Notes under the pieces: model-generated
Seen by the model: the letters and a program-made list of their open reading frames with translations, nothing else
Databases searched by the model: none
What the model was told of the DNA's origin: nothing
Translations under genes and position numbers: made by a program
In this document: positions 1 through 8,308 of the stretch, piece after piece
How positions within the stretch are numbered: the stretch's first letter is position 1
Layout: each line of letters begins with the position of its first letter
Assembly (NCBI RefSeq): GCF_017573465.1
Contig: NZ_JAGEPF010000036.1
Location: 50,732-114,731, forward strand
Reading direction: 5' to 3'
DNA: 64,000 bases
Source: Actinomadura violacea
GTDB lineage: Bacteria; Actinomycetota; Actinomycetes; Streptosporangiales; Streptosporangiaceae

Positions 1-95
1 GCGGCCGTGGACTTGTTCGCCGTGGTGCTCTTCGTACGAGCGGCCGTACCTCGGCTCGTGGTCGTACGCGGTGCGGTCTTGGTAGGCACTGATCT

Positions 96-124
96 ACCCC
101 CCGTGATGATCAGATACGGGGGGT
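96..124 (-). terminator. Hairpin downstream of the deoC operon
   Basis: Perfect 9-bp inverted repeat (ACCCCCCGT at 96-104, ACGGGGGGT at 116-124) with an 11-nt loop, about 50 nt past the stop of the last minus-strand operon gene. There is no U-tract, as is usual in actinomycetes. It probably ends the operon. The rest of positions 1-173 shows no supported gene. Confidence 0.5.
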
Positions 125-173
125 TCTATTCCACCGTTCGTGACGCTCTACACACTCCGCGCCATTTCCACTT

Positions 174-1049
174 TCAGACGCCCACGGGGTGCCACACCGT
201 CTTGACCTCCAGAAACGCCGTCATACGCGCGGTTCCGGGGTCGTCGGCCCAGTCCTCGGAAGCGCGGAAGACGCGCTTCAGGTTGCCGGCCGCCGCGTCC
301 TCCAGCGAGGGCACGTCGGCGTCGGGGACCCCGGTGAGGTCGATGGCGTTGACGTCCATGTGGGAGGCGAGCCAGGGGGCGAGTTCGGTGCGGTGTCCGG
401 TGAGGATGTTGATGACGCCGCCGGGCAGGTCGGAGGTGGCGAGCACTTCGGCGAGGGTGATCGCGGGGAGTGGTGCGGGCTCGGAGGCGATGACGACGGT
501 GGTGTTGCCGGTGACGATCGCGGGCGCGACCACCGACACCAGGCCCAGCAGCGGCGAGTCGGGCGCGATGATGCCGACGACGCCGGTGGGTTCGGGGGTG
601 GAGAAGTTGAAGAACGGCCCGGAGACAGGGTTGGCGGCACCGGCAACAGTGCTGATCTTGTCGGCCCAGCCCGCGTACCAGACCCACCGGTCGATGGCGG
701 CGTCGACCTCGTTGGCGGCCTGTGTCTTGGATGCGCCGGTGTGGCGGAGTTCGGTGATGAACTGGTCGCGGCGGCCTTCCAGCATTTCGGCGATGCGGTA
801 GAGGATCTGCGCGCGGTTGTAGGCGGTGCGCCCCGACCAGCCGCCGAAGGCTTTGCGGGCGGCGGACACCGCGTCGCGGACGTCCTTGCGGGAGGCGTGG
901 GAGGCGTTGGCGACGAACCGGTCTTTGGTGTCGGTCACGGGGTAGGACCTGCCTGACTCCGACCGCGGGAACGCGCCGCCGATGTAGAGCTTGTAGGTCT
1001 TGCGGACGGCCAGCCGGTCAGACATTCGCTTAGTCATTCGCTCAGACAT
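174..1049 (-). CDS. Aldehyde dehydrogenase-like protein lacking the catalytic half
   Basis: The 291-residue product matches only the N-terminal NAD-binding part of the aldehyde dehydrogenase fold; complete enzymes have about 480 residues. The N-terminal strand segment (KTYKLYIGGAFPRSESGR) and the coenzyme-domain segment TPEPTGVVGIIAPDSPLL are recognisable. The ELGGK glutamate region, the catalytic cysteine loop and the C-terminal half are absent. The NTVVLKPAE segment of true enzymes reads NTTVVIASEPA here, so the coenzyme lysine is also lost. The ATG at 1049 overlaps the stop of the upstream full-length paralogue by 8 nt, implying translational coupling. Intact coding sequence argues for a retained non-catalytic partner or scaffold rather than decay, which is inference. 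Two more in-frame ATGs lie within the first 10 codons. Confidence 0.8.
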   Translation of the reverse strand: MSERMTKRMSDRLAVRKTYKLYIGGAFPRSESGRSYPVTDTKDRFVANASHASRKDVRDAVSAARKAFGGWSGRTAYNRAQILYRIAEMLEGRRDQFITELRHTGASKTQAANEVDAAIDRWVWYAGWADKISTVAGAANPVSGPFFNFSTPEPTGVVGIIAPDSPLLGLVSVVAPAIVTGNTTVVIASEPAPLPAITLAEVLATSDLPGGVINILTGHRTELAPWLASHMDVNAIDLTGVPDADVPSLEDAAAGNLKRVFRASEDWADDPGTARMTAFLEVKTVWHPVGV

Positions 1050-2472
1050 TGAGGTAGGCCTCCAGCCCGTGGCGTCCGCCTTCGCGGCCGAATCCCGATT
1101 CCTTGTAGCCACCGAACGGGGAGGCGGGGTCGAACTTGTTGAAGGTGTTGGCCCACACCACCCCGGCGCGCAGCCGCTGCGCGGTCCACAGGATCTGCGA
1201 GCCCTTCTCGGTCCAGATCCCCGCCGACAACCCGTAAGGGGTGTTGTTGGCCTTGGTCACGGCCTCCTCAGGGGTGCGGAACGTCAACACCGACAAAACG
1301 GGCCCGAAGATCTCCTCACGCGCGATCCGATGCGACTGGGCCACGCCGGTGAACAGGGTCGGCGCGAACCAGAACCCGCGATCGGGCAGCTGACACGGCG
1401 GCGACCACCGGCCCGCGCCCTCCTGTTCGCCTGCCGCCGACAGCTCACGGATCTTGTCGAGTTGCGCGGCGGAGTTGATCGCGCCGATGTCGGTGTTCTT
1501 GTCCAGAGGGTCACCGACCCGCAGCGTCGCCATCCGCGCCTTCAACCGCTCCAGGACCTCCTCGGCCACCGACTCCTGCACCAGCAGCCGGGACCCGGCG
1601 CAGCACACGTGCCCCTGGTTGAAGAAGATCCCGTTGACGATGCCTTCGACGGCCTGATCGAGCGCCGCGTCGGCGTAGACGATGTTGGCGGCCTTACCAC
1701 CCAGCTCCAGCGTCAGCTTCTTCGACGTCCCCGCGAGGGTGCGGGCGATCTGGCGTCCGACGTCGGTGGAGCCGGTGAAGGCGACCTTGTCGACCCCCTC
1801 ATGGGCGACCAGGGCGCGGCCGGTGTCGCCCGCGCCGGTGATGATGTTGACGACGCCGGGCGGCAGGTCGGCCTGGCGGCAGATGTCGGCGAACAGCAGA
1901 GCGGTCAGCGGCGTGGTCTCCGCAGGCTTCAACACCACGGTGTTCCCGCAGGCCAGCGCCGGGGCGATCTTCCAGGCCAGCATCAGCAGCGGGAAGTTCC
2001 ACGGGATCACCTGGCCCGCGACACCGACCGGTTTCGGGTCCGGGCCGAACCCGGCGTGGCCGAGTTTGTCGGCCCAGCCGGCGTAGTAGAAGAACCACGC
2101 CGCCACCAGCGGGACGTCCACGTCGCGGGACTCGCGGATCGGTTTGCCGTTGTCGATCGACTCCAGCACCGCCAGCTCACGCGAGCGTTCCTGAATGATC
2201 CGCGCGATCCGGTACAGGTACTTGGCGCGCTCGGCGCCCGGCATCGGCCCCCACACCCGCTCAAAGGCGATCCGGGCGGCCTTCACGGCGCGGTCCACGT
2301 CCGCCTCGTCAGCGCACGCCACATCGGCCAGCACGGCTTCATCGGCGGGGTTGATCGTCTTGAACGGCTCACCATGCCCGTCGACGAACTCACCGTCGAT
2401 GAACAACCCGTAAGAGCCGCGGATGTCAACGACCGACCGGGACTCGGGCGCGGGCGCGTACTCGAACACCAT
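1042..2472 (-). CDS. NAD(P)-dependent aldehyde dehydrogenase
   Basis: Full-length 476-residue aldehyde dehydrogenase that oxidises an aldehyde to a carboxylic acid with NAD(P). Family signatures are present in order: IPWNFPLLMLAWKIAPAL, NTVVLKPAE, FTGSTDVGRQI, the general-base motif LELGGK, the nucleophile loop FFNQGHVCCAG, and the EEIFGPVLSVL signature. It starts 2 nt after the deoC stop, so it is cotranscribed with deoC and probably translationally coupled. DeoC releases acetaldehyde and glyceraldehyde 3-phosphate, so acetaldehyde is a reasonable substrate; that comes from context only. A longer upstream reading frame runs into deoC and is not used. Confidence 0.93.
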   Translation of the reverse strand: MVFEYAPAPESRSVVDIRGSYGLFIDGEFVDGHGEPFKTINPADEAVLADVACADEADVDRAVKAARIAFERVWGPMPGAERAKYLYRIARIIQERSRELAVLESIDNGKPIRESRDVDVPLVAAWFFYYAGWADKLGHAGFGPDPKPVGVAGQVIPWNFPLLMLAWKIAPALACGNTVVLKPAETTPLTALLFADICRQADLPPGVVNIITGAGDTGRALVAHEGVDKVAFTGSTDVGRQIARTLAGTSKKLTLELGGKAANIVYADAALDQAVEGIVNGIFFNQGHVCCAGSRLLVQESVAEEVLERLKARMATLRVGDPLDKNTDIGAINSAAQLDKIRELSAAGEQEGAGRWSPPCQLPDRGFWFAPTLFTGVAQSHRIAREEIFGPVLSVLTFRTPEEAVTKANNTPYGLSAGIWTEKGSQILWTAQRLRAGVVWANTFNKFDPASPFGGYKESGFGREGGRHGLEAYLNV

Positions 2473-2474
2473 GA

Positions 2475-3437
2475 TCAGTCCAGGGTGAAGTAGTCGGGAC
2501 CGGAGTACACCCCGGTGGACAGCTTGCGGCGCTGCATCAGCAGATCGTTCAACACCGAGGAGGCGCCGAGCCGGAACCAGTGCGGCGTCAGCCAGTCCGG
2601 GCCGGCGGTCTCGTTCACCAGCACCAGATACTTGATCGCATCCTTGGTGGTGCGGATCCCACCGGCGGGCTTCACCCCGACCTGACGTCCGGTCGCGGCG
2701 CGGTAGTCGCGGACGGCCTCCAGCATCACCAGCGTCACCGGCAACGTCGCCGCCGGCGACACCTTCCCGGTCGAGGTCTTGATGAAGTCCGCGCCCGCCC
2801 GCATCGCCAACCACGACGCACGCCGCACATTGTCGTAAGTGGACAACTCACCCGTCTCCAGGATCACCTTCAGGTGCGCCTGGCCGCATGCCTGCTTGAC
2901 CGCGGTGATCTCCTCGAACACCTTCAGGAAGTCACCGGACAGGAACGCGCCCCGGTCGATCACCATGTCGATCTCCGCGGCACCCGCCGCGACCGCGGCC
3001 CGGGTGTCGGCGAGCTTGGCCTCCAGCGGAGCCCGCCCCGACGGGAACGCCGTCGCCACCGACGCCACCCCGATACCCGTTCCCTCAAGGGAGCGGACGG
3101 CGACCTCGACCATGTCGGGGTAGACGCACACCGCTGCGACCTTCGGCACCGAGGGATCGGACGGGTCGGGATGGGCGGCCTTGGCGCACAGCGCAGCCAC
3201 CTTCCCCGCCGTGTCCGCGCCCTCCAGCGTGGTCAGGTCCACCATCGAAATGGCCAGGTCGATCGCCTCGGCCTTCGCGGACGTCTTGATCGACCGGGTG
3301 GCGAGCCGGGCCGCCCGCTCCTCCGCGCCGACCTGGTCCACACCCGGCAGACCGTGCAGGAACGCGCGCAGCTCGGCGGCGCCGATGAGAGTCTCCGTTG
3401 ACACGCCCCAAGCATCGCCGAAGACCCTCATCGGCAC
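2475..3437 (-). CDS. deoC: Deoxyribose-phosphate aldolase
   Basis: Class I aldolase of deoxynucleoside catabolism that splits 2-deoxyribose 5-phosphate into acetaldehyde and glyceraldehyde 3-phosphate in the cytoplasm. The 320-residue protein carries the Schiff-base lysine segment FIKTSTGKVSPAA, the second active-site lysine region GVKPAGGIRTTKDA, and the proton-relay aspartates in VDLTTLEGAD and EIDMVIDRG. It is the first gene of a tight minus-strand operon with two aldehyde dehydrogenase-family genes, suggesting that acetaldehyde is consumed at once. The start is uncertain: ATG at 3437 is used, but a GTG at 3404 giving 309 residues fits the family's usual N-terminus about as well. No clear Shine-Dalgarno decides it. 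Confidence 0.93.
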   Translation of the reverse strand: MPMRVFGDAWGVSTETLIGAAELRAFLHGLPGVDQVGAEERAARLATRSIKTSAKAEAIDLAISMVDLTTLEGADTAGKVAALCAKAAHPDPSDPSVPKVAAVCVYPDMVEVAVRSLEGTGIGVASVATAFPSGRAPLEAKLADTRAAVAAGAAEIDMVIDRGAFLSGDFLKVFEEITAVKQACGQAHLKVILETGELSTYDNVRRASWLAMRAGADFIKTSTGKVSPAATLPVTLVMLEAVRDYRAATGRQVGVKPAGGIRTTKDAIKYLVLVNETAGPDWLTPHWFRLGASSVLNDLLMQRRKLSTGVYSGPDYFTLD

Positions 3438-3455
3438 AAACGGCCCATGTCCCGG

Positions 3456-4505
3456 TCAGCCGAGCGGCGCCGTCCAGCGCACCGGCTCGTCGCCGAGCAG
3501 CGTCACGCGGCGGTAGAGGCCGGTCAGTCCGCCGGACGCCTGCAGCCGCCGCAGCGGCCCGCCCGTCGCCTGCACGGTGACGTCGAAGCCCCGCACGTTG
3601 TAGACGACCAGCCGCTGCGCCTGCGACGGGTCCCGGTCCACCTTCGGGCCGCCGTGCGGCAGCCGGGAGTCGAAGGCGGGATGCCCGTCGATCTTCGTGT
3701 TCACCGGGGCGCGGGTCCGCCTCGCGGGCGCGACCTCGATCCCCAGGTCACCGCCCGGCGAGCCGGACGAGGTCAGCCGGACGGACGCCCGGGGCCCGGT
3801 GCCGACGCTGACCTGCACCGGCTTCAGCCCGGAAGGGACGCCCCGGGCCCGGAACGGGAATGGCGCCGGCCCGCGGGAACCGAACGCCACGCCCTTCGCG
3901 ATGCGCAGCACGGTCGGCTCCTGCGCGATCGCCCGGTCGGTCACCGACAGCAGCGCCCAGTGGTGCGGCTGGTACTCCCACCGCAGCTCGGCGGGCACCT
4001 GGTCGGAGCCCGGGCCGCCCGGCTCGATCGTCCAGTGCCCGATGCGCCCGTTGATGAGCGCCGTCTTCGTCCAGCCGCCCTTCTTCCCGCCGGACAGGTT
4101 GGCGATCGGCGGTTCGGTGCGGGACTCCAGGACGGTCAGCTCCAGCGCCGGGCGGTCGCCCTTCCCCGCCGCCAGCGTGTAGCTGGTCCCGTCCTCTTCG
4201 GAGCGCGTGACCTCCGTCTGCGCGTACCCCTTCGGCAGCCAGCCGAACGCGGCCGGCGGGACCAGCAGGGCCGGGTATCCCGCCCGCTCGGCGGGCCGGA
4301 CGGTGCGGTGCGGATCCTCCGGCGAGCCGGGCAGCACCGCGACCGCCGCGACGGCCGCCGCGAGCCCGGCCAGCGCCGTCCCGGCGGCGGCGCGCCGGCC
4401 GCGCCTGATCCGGCGCCCCTTCCTGATCGCCGCCGCCGGGTCCACGGACGTCGCCGGTCCGGGCGCCGCGGCGATCCGCTCCAGCCGCTCCTTCAGGTCG
4501 TTCAT
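3456..4505 (-). CDS. Membrane-anchored protein paired with ECF sigma factor (putative anti-sigma)
   Basis: A 349-residue protein with a short charged cytoplasmic N-terminus (residues 1-38), one transmembrane helix (about 39-60, alanine/valine-rich) and an extracytoplasmic domain of about 285 residues. Its ATG overlaps the stop of the ECF sigma gene by 4 nt (ATGA), the classic arrangement for a sigma factor and its membrane regulator. No zinc-binding anti-sigma motif (HxxxCxxC) is visible, so it is not a ZAS-type protein. Similar membrane proteins commonly follow SigE-type sigma genes in actinomycetes. The anti-sigma role is inferred from position and topology; the outer domain matches no family I recognise. 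Confidence 0.7.
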   Translation of the reverse strand: MNDLKERLERIAAAPGPATSVDPAAAIRKGRRIRRGRRAAAGTALAGLAAAVAAVAVLPGSPEDPHRTVRPAERAGYPALLVPPAAFGWLPKGYAQTEVTRSEEDGTSYTLAAGKGDRPALELTVLESRTEPPIANLSGGKKGGWTKTALINGRIGHWTIEPGGPGSDQVPAELRWEYQPHHWALLSVTDRAIAQEPTVLRIAKGVAFGSRGPAPFPFRARGVPSGLKPVQVSVGTGPRASVRLTSSGSPGGDLGIEVAPARRTRAPVNTKIDGHPAFDSRLPHGGPKVDRDPSQAQRLVVYNVRGFDVTVQATGGPLRRLQASGGLTGLYRRVTLLGDEPVRWTAPLG

Positions 4506-5014
4506 GCCGGGTTCTCCCCATCCGTGAGGCTCTGCACCGGTTGCAGGACGCGGCGCAGCGCGTCCAGCCCGCGCGCCGTCTGGCTCTTGACGGTCCCTGC
4601 CGAGCAGTCGAGGACGGCGGCGGTCTGCTCGACCGACAGATCGCAGTAGAAGCGCAGTACGACGGCGGCCCGCTGCCTCGGCGGCAGCGCGGCGAGCGCG
4701 TCCCGCAGGTCCAGACGGCCGTCGAGGTCGGGCGGGCCGCCCGACTCATCGGGCGGTTCCGGGACGAGCCGGACGCGTCGCCGCCAGCCGCCGCGCTGCT
4801 CGGCGAGGAACACCCGGACCAGCACCGTCCGCGCGTAGCCGTCGACGTTGTCGGCCGCCGACGCGCGCCGCCAGTGCAGGTAGAGGCGGGTGATCGCGGT
4901 CTGCACGAGGTCGTCCGCCCGGTGCCAGTCCTGGCACAGCAGGTAGGCGACCCGCCGTAACCAGGGCGTTCTCGCCGTCACGTAGGCGGTGAACTCGTCG
5001 TCCCGTCCCGGCAT
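4502..5014 (-). CDS. SigE-family ECF RNA polymerase sigma factor
   Basis: A 170-residue group IV sigma factor. Region 2 is seen around FTAYVTARTPWLRRVAYLL and WHRADDLVQTAITRLYLHW. Region 4 follows with LPPRQRAAVVLRFYCDLSVE and the helix-turn-helix ending GTVKSQTARGLDALR. These are the marks of the actinobacterial SigE-type (SigE_family) ECF factors. ATG at 5014 is chosen because an AGGAG lies 7 nt upstream; a GTG at 5038 would add 8 residues. The gene overlaps the following membrane-protein gene by 4 nt, so the two products are made together. It directs RNA polymerase to a regulon not visible here. Confidence 0.88.
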   Translation of the reverse strand: MPGRDDEFTAYVTARTPWLRRVAYLLCQDWHRADDLVQTAITRLYLHWRRASAADNVDGYARTVLVRVFLAEQRGGWRRRVRLVPEPPDESGGPPDLDGRLDLRDALAALPPRQRAAVVLRFYCDLSVEQTAAVLDCSAGTVKSQTARGLDALRRVLQPVQSLTDGENPA

Positions 5015-5124
5015 GCGCATGCTCCTCGGCCGTTCCACACCCCCTTGATGCGGCCGGGGCGCCGGAAGGTTGCACGGCCCGTGTCAGCAGATCGAAAGGA
5101 CGGCCCGGGGCACGACCGCGCCTG

Positions 5125-7032
5125 TCAGGTCGGCGTGGGCAGGCCCATGGCGGTCAAGTCCCACAGCCGCAGGGTGTAGTCGTCGCTCGCGCTGGCCAGG
5201 GTGCTGCCGTCGGGGCTGAACGCCACCGCGGCGATGGTGTTCGCATGGCCCGTGAGGGGCGGCCTGAGGAGTTTGCGGGTGGCCACGTCCCACAACCGCA
5301 CCATCTGGTCGAGGCCGCCGGTGGCCAGGATCTTGCCGTCGGGACTGAACGCCACCCCGTCGATGCCGCGGTCACCGTCGGTGAAGGACTTGCCGATGGG
5401 CCTGCGGGTGGCCGCCTTCCACAACTGCACCTCGCCGTCGCCCGCGCTCGCGGTGACAAGGGTCTTCCCGTCGGGGGTGAACGCCACCCCGCCGACCCCG
5501 CCGGCGCGCTCCTTGAGGTTCCGCCAGCGGGCGTGCCCGGGGTCGTCGCCCAGGTCCCACAGGTACACGTTGTCGCCGCACGTGGTGACCAGGGTCCTCC
5601 CGTCCGGGCTGAACACCATCGCGTTGACGGTGTTGAGGTGCACGGCGGGCTCGCCGAAGGCTTTGCGGGTGCTCGCGCGCCGCAGCAGCACCTCGCCGCC
5701 GCCCGAAGTGGCGAGGATCCTGCCGTCGGGGCTGAACGCGACCGCCCAGACGGCTTCGTACTGGCCGGTGAGGGGCTTGCCGACCGGCAGGCGGGTGGTC
5801 GCGTCCCACACGCGCGCCGTCTTGTCCTTGCTCCCGGTGACCAGGGTCCTCCCCTTCGGATCGAACGCGACCGAGAGCACCGCGTCCTTGTGGCCGGTGA
5901 GGGGCTGCCCGATGGGCGCGCGGGTCGCCAGGTCCCACAACCGCACGGTGCCGTCGTCGCTCGTGCTGGCGAGGGTCTTCCCGTCCGGGCTGAACGCCAC
6001 CGCGGTGACCCGGCCCGTATGGCCCTTCAGCACCTTCCCCAGGGACGGCGGGCCCGAGGCGGCGGGAGTAGGGCTCGCGTGGGGGCGCCGCGACTTCCCG
6101 TCGTGCGTGAGGGCGTAGCCGACGGGGACGGCCAGGGCGACGGCGGCGGCGCCTCCGCTGAGCAGGAAGGCGCGGCGGGAAGGCTCCGCGAACGGCACCG
6201 GCGGAACGACGTCGTCGGCCGCCGGGGGCTCGGCGGGCGGGTTTCCGGCCAGCGTGTTGAGGGTGGCGGCGACGGCCTCGGCGCTCGGACGCCGCCGCGG
6301 GTCACGGCGAAGCATCTCGCGCAGCGCCGGCGCCAGGATCCGGGCGCGCTCCATGGGCGTGGGCTCGCCCCGCGAGATGGCCAGCAGCAACGCCGCCATG
6401 CTGCCGCCGGTGAACGCGGGCCGCCCTTCGACGGCCGCGTACAGGGTGACGCCGAGGGACCAGACGTCGGATGCCGCGGTCGCCTCCCGGTCGTCGACCT
6501 GCTCGGGCGCCAGGAAAGCGGGAGTGCCGAGCAGGACGCCGGTCGCGGTGAGGGCGGTCTCGCCGGGCACGGCGGCGAGCCCGAAGTCGGAGACCACGAC
6601 CCGCTCGCCTTCCAGCAGGATGTTGGCCGGTTTGATGTCGCGGTGCACGACCCCCGCCCGGTGGGCGGCCGCCAGCGCCTCGGCGATCCGCGCACCGATC
6701 CGGGCGGCCTCCGCCTCGTCCAGCGGACCGCCGTCGGCGATCGCGTCGGCCAGGGACCGTCCCCGCACCAGCTCCATCACCATCCACGGCAGGCCGTCCT
6801 CGTCGTGGAACTGGTCGTGGACGGTGATGATGCCGGGATGCTTGAGCATCCCGACCGACCGGGCCTCCCGCTCCATGCGCGCCACCAGCTGGTCGCGCAG
6901 CCCCGGTTCCAGGCTCATCGGCAGCTTGAGCCGCTTGAGGGCCACGTCCCGGCGCATCCGCTCGTCGTGCGCCCGCCAGACGGCGCCCATCCCGCCCTCG
7001 CCCAGCAGCTCCACGAGCCGGTACCGGCCCAT
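5125..7032 (-). CDS. Membrane Ser/Thr protein kinase with WD40 beta-propeller (PkwA-like)
   Basis: The 635-residue protein has an N-terminal Hanks-type kinase domain (about 1-265) with the glycine loop GEGGMGAVW, the VALKRL lysine, the catalytic loop HRDIKPAN, SDFG and APEQ. A proline-rich linker and one transmembrane helix (about 290-310) lead to an external C-terminal propeller of about seven WD40 repeats, each with a core like VAFSPDGKTLAS and ending in a LWD motif. The same layout defines PkwA of Thermomonospora curvata. It probably phosphorylates cytoplasmic targets in response to a ligand bound by the propeller. The start is set at MGRYRL (ATG 7032); GTG 7035 or an upstream TTG at 7071 are alternatives. 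Confidence 0.9.
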   Translation of the reverse strand: MGRYRLVELLGEGGMGAVWRAHDERMRRDVALKRLKLPMSLEPGLRDQLVARMEREARSVGMLKHPGIITVHDQFHDEDGLPWMVMELVRGRSLADAIADGGPLDEAEAARIGARIAEALAAAHRAGVVHRDIKPANILLEGERVVVSDFGLAAVPGETALTATGVLLGTPAFLAPEQVDDREATAASDVWSLGVTLYAAVEGRPAFTGGSMAALLLAISRGEPTPMERARILAPALREMLRRDPRRRPSAEAVAATLNTLAGNPPAEPPAADDVVPPVPFAEPSRRAFLLSGGAAAVALAVPVGYALTHDGKSRRPHASPTPAASGPPSLGKVLKGHTGRVTAVAFSPDGKTLASTSDDGTVRLWDLATRAPIGQPLTGHKDAVLSVAFDPKGRTLVTGSKDKTARVWDATTRLPVGKPLTGQYEAVWAVAFSPDGRILATSGGGEVLLRRASTRKAFGEPAVHLNTVNAMVFSPDGRTLVTTCGDNVYLWDLGDDPGHARWRNLKERAGGVGGVAFTPDGKTLVTASAGDGEVQLWKAATRRPIGKSFTDGDRGIDGVAFSPDGKILATGGLDQMVRLWDVATRKLLRPPLTGHANTIAAVAFSPDGSTLASASDDYTLRLWDLTAMGLPTPT

Positions 7033-7111
7033 CACGACGTGTCCCGCATCCCGTGTCACAGAGGCACACAATCATGCCGACACGGGATCCAATAACCCCG
7101 AAGAGCGCATC

Positions 7112-7660
7112 TCAGCAGATCGACGGAATGGCCCGGACCAGCGCGACGCGGTGCAGGGCGTCGGGACGCCGGGCCGCCTCGACCCGCCCGACGGCGCCGG
7201 CCAGCTCAGCGCGGCAGGACGCGCCGCGCCGCACGTCCCGCGTGTCCTTGATGTCCGCGAGCAGCTCGCCGGTGATCCGGTCGAGCAGCGGCCGGACGTC
7301 CTTGCCCAGGTCGGGACGGTGCGCCGGGATGTCACCGGGCCTAACCGCCCACCGGGCGAACAGCCCGCGCTGGACGAGCTTGCCCGCCTCCATCTGGTCC
7401 CGGAAGATCCGCTGCGCGGTCCGCGGGTCGATGCCCATCTCCGCCGACCGCTCCGCGACCGAGTCGAGGATCTGCTGCTCGCGCGCCTTGTCCTCGATGG
7501 GCATGCCCGTCCCCCACTTGGCGGCCGCGACCATGTCCGCGACGTCGAGCCGCCGCGCCACCACGTCGACCAACGGCGTCAGCCCGTCGTCCGCCGCGTA
7601 CGCCGGAACGGCGAACCCGCACAACAACGCAACAACCACACCGGCAACAGCGACCTTCAC
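7112..7660 (-). CDS. Secreted chorismate mutase (AroQ-gamma type)
   Basis: The 182-residue preprotein has a signal peptide (VKVAVAGVVVALLCGFA, cleavage after AYA). The mature part resembles exported chorismate mutase of Mycobacterium tuberculosis, which turns chorismate into prephenate. Conserved blocks are LVDVVARRLDVADMVAAAKW, MPIEDKAREQQIL and IDPRTAQRIFRDQMEAGK, which hold the arginine/lysine/glutamate active-site residues. Two cysteines (in RGASCRAEL and the C-terminal SIC) could form the structural disulfide known in the family. The GTG at 7660 is chosen because it begins the signal peptide; a longer frame would translate the palindromic repeat upstream. Why bacteria export this enzyme is not settled. 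Confidence 0.85.
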   Translation of the reverse strand: MKVAVAGVVVALLCGFAVPAYAADDGLTPLVDVVARRLDVADMVAAAKWGTGMPIEDKAREQQILDSVAERSAEMGIDPRTAQRIFRDQMEAGKLVQRGLFARWAVRPGDIPAHRPDLGKDVRPLLDRITGELLADIKDTRDVRRGASCRAELAGAVGRVEAARRPDALHRVALVRAIPSIC

Positions 7661-7705
7661 CCGCCAAGCGTAGGCCGCACACGAACGCCCACCCGACCGG
7701 CAACT

Positions 7706-7769
7706 CGTTGACTTGCGGCGTGTCGTCCTTATCCGGCCGCCGATAAGGACGACACGCCGCAAGTCAACG
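7706..7769. repeat. Perfect 28-bp palindrome, copy 1 of a dispersed family
   Basis: Left arm 7706-7733 and right arm 7742-7769 are exact reverse complements (28 bp) around an 8-nt GC loop. The arm contains the core ACTTGCGGCGTGTCG, which recurs at about 31.2 kb and, shortened, at 26.0 kb. Here it lies downstream of the minus-strand DksA/TraR-like gene and upstream of the chorismate mutase gene, so it could terminate the former. No U-tract follows. Other possibilities are a protein-binding palindrome or a REP-like element. Confidence 0.85.
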
Positions 7770-7843
7770 CACCTCCAGAGGTCCCGAGGAGGACGAGACC
7801 TACAGGTCCAGCTCGCCGGCCTGACGCCGTGGCGGAGATGGCG

Positions 7844-8176
7844 TCAGGCGCAGCCGACGCAGGTTCGGGCCGTCGGCCGGACGGCCAGGCGCTCCGTCGC
7901 GATCGGGCCGCCGCAACGTTCGCAGGTCCCGTAGGCGCCGTCGGCGAGCCGGCGCAGCGCGCCGTCGATCTCGGCCAGATGGGCTCGGGCGCGGCTCAGG
8001 GACGCCTCGATCCGGGCGCGCTCGAACGCGATGGTGGCGCCCTCCGGGTCGTGCTCGTCGTCCGCGTTGCTCTGCGCCGACGCTTCGACGACGCCCTCCC
8101 AGTCGCGGCGCAGCGACGCCAGGAGTTCCAGCGTGCCCGCGCGGTCCGCGGTGAGTCGTTCCTCCGCCGTGGTCAC
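7844..8176 (-). CDS. TraR/DksA-family zinc-finger protein
   Basis: A 110-residue cytoplasmic protein with an N-terminal helical, probably coiled-coil region (MTTAEERL to about residue 80) and a C-terminal four-cysteine zinc finger, CERCGGPI then CVGCA. This is the DksA/TraR C4 layout. DksA relatives bind RNA polymerase through its secondary channel and tune promoters, often with ppGpp. The N-terminal segment is shorter than in E. coli DksA, and the DxxDxA tip motif of DksA is not evident, so the role may be closer to the small TraR-type proteins. The start is GTG at 8176. Neighbouring genes offer no operon partner. Confidence 0.85.
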   Translation of the reverse strand: MTTAEERLTADRAGTLELLASLRRDWEGVVEASAQSNADDEHDPEGATIAFERARIEASLSRARAHLAEIDGALRRLADGAYGTCERCGGPIATERLAVRPTARTCVGCA

Positions 8177-8265
8177 ACCGCGTTCAACGCCCGCCGCGCC
8201 CGGCGCGATTCCTCCATTTGTGGCGGGTCGGGGTGAACTCGGATGGGGCGGGGTGCATCAGACGT

Positions 8266-8304
8266 AGTGGTGGCCGTGGTGATCGGGGGACCACGGCCAC
8301 CACT
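8266..8304 (-). terminator. 15-bp hairpin after the second kinase gene
   Basis: Perfect 15-bp inverted repeat (8266-8280 with 8290-8304, core GTGGTGGCCGTGG) and a 9-nt loop, only a few bases past the kinase stop on the minus strand. This is a probable intrinsic terminator without a U-tract. Confidence 0.7.
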
Positions 8305-8308
8305 TGCG

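Noticed and set aside
1..173. Continuation of the short aldehyde dehydrogenase in another frame
   Set aside because: No cysteine-loop or EEIFGP-type motif is seen in any minus frame here, so a simple frameshift does not explain the short form.
7661..7762. N-terminal extension of the chorismate mutase (MRRVVLI start)
   Set aside because: It would translate the palindromic repeat and remove the signal peptide from the N-terminus.
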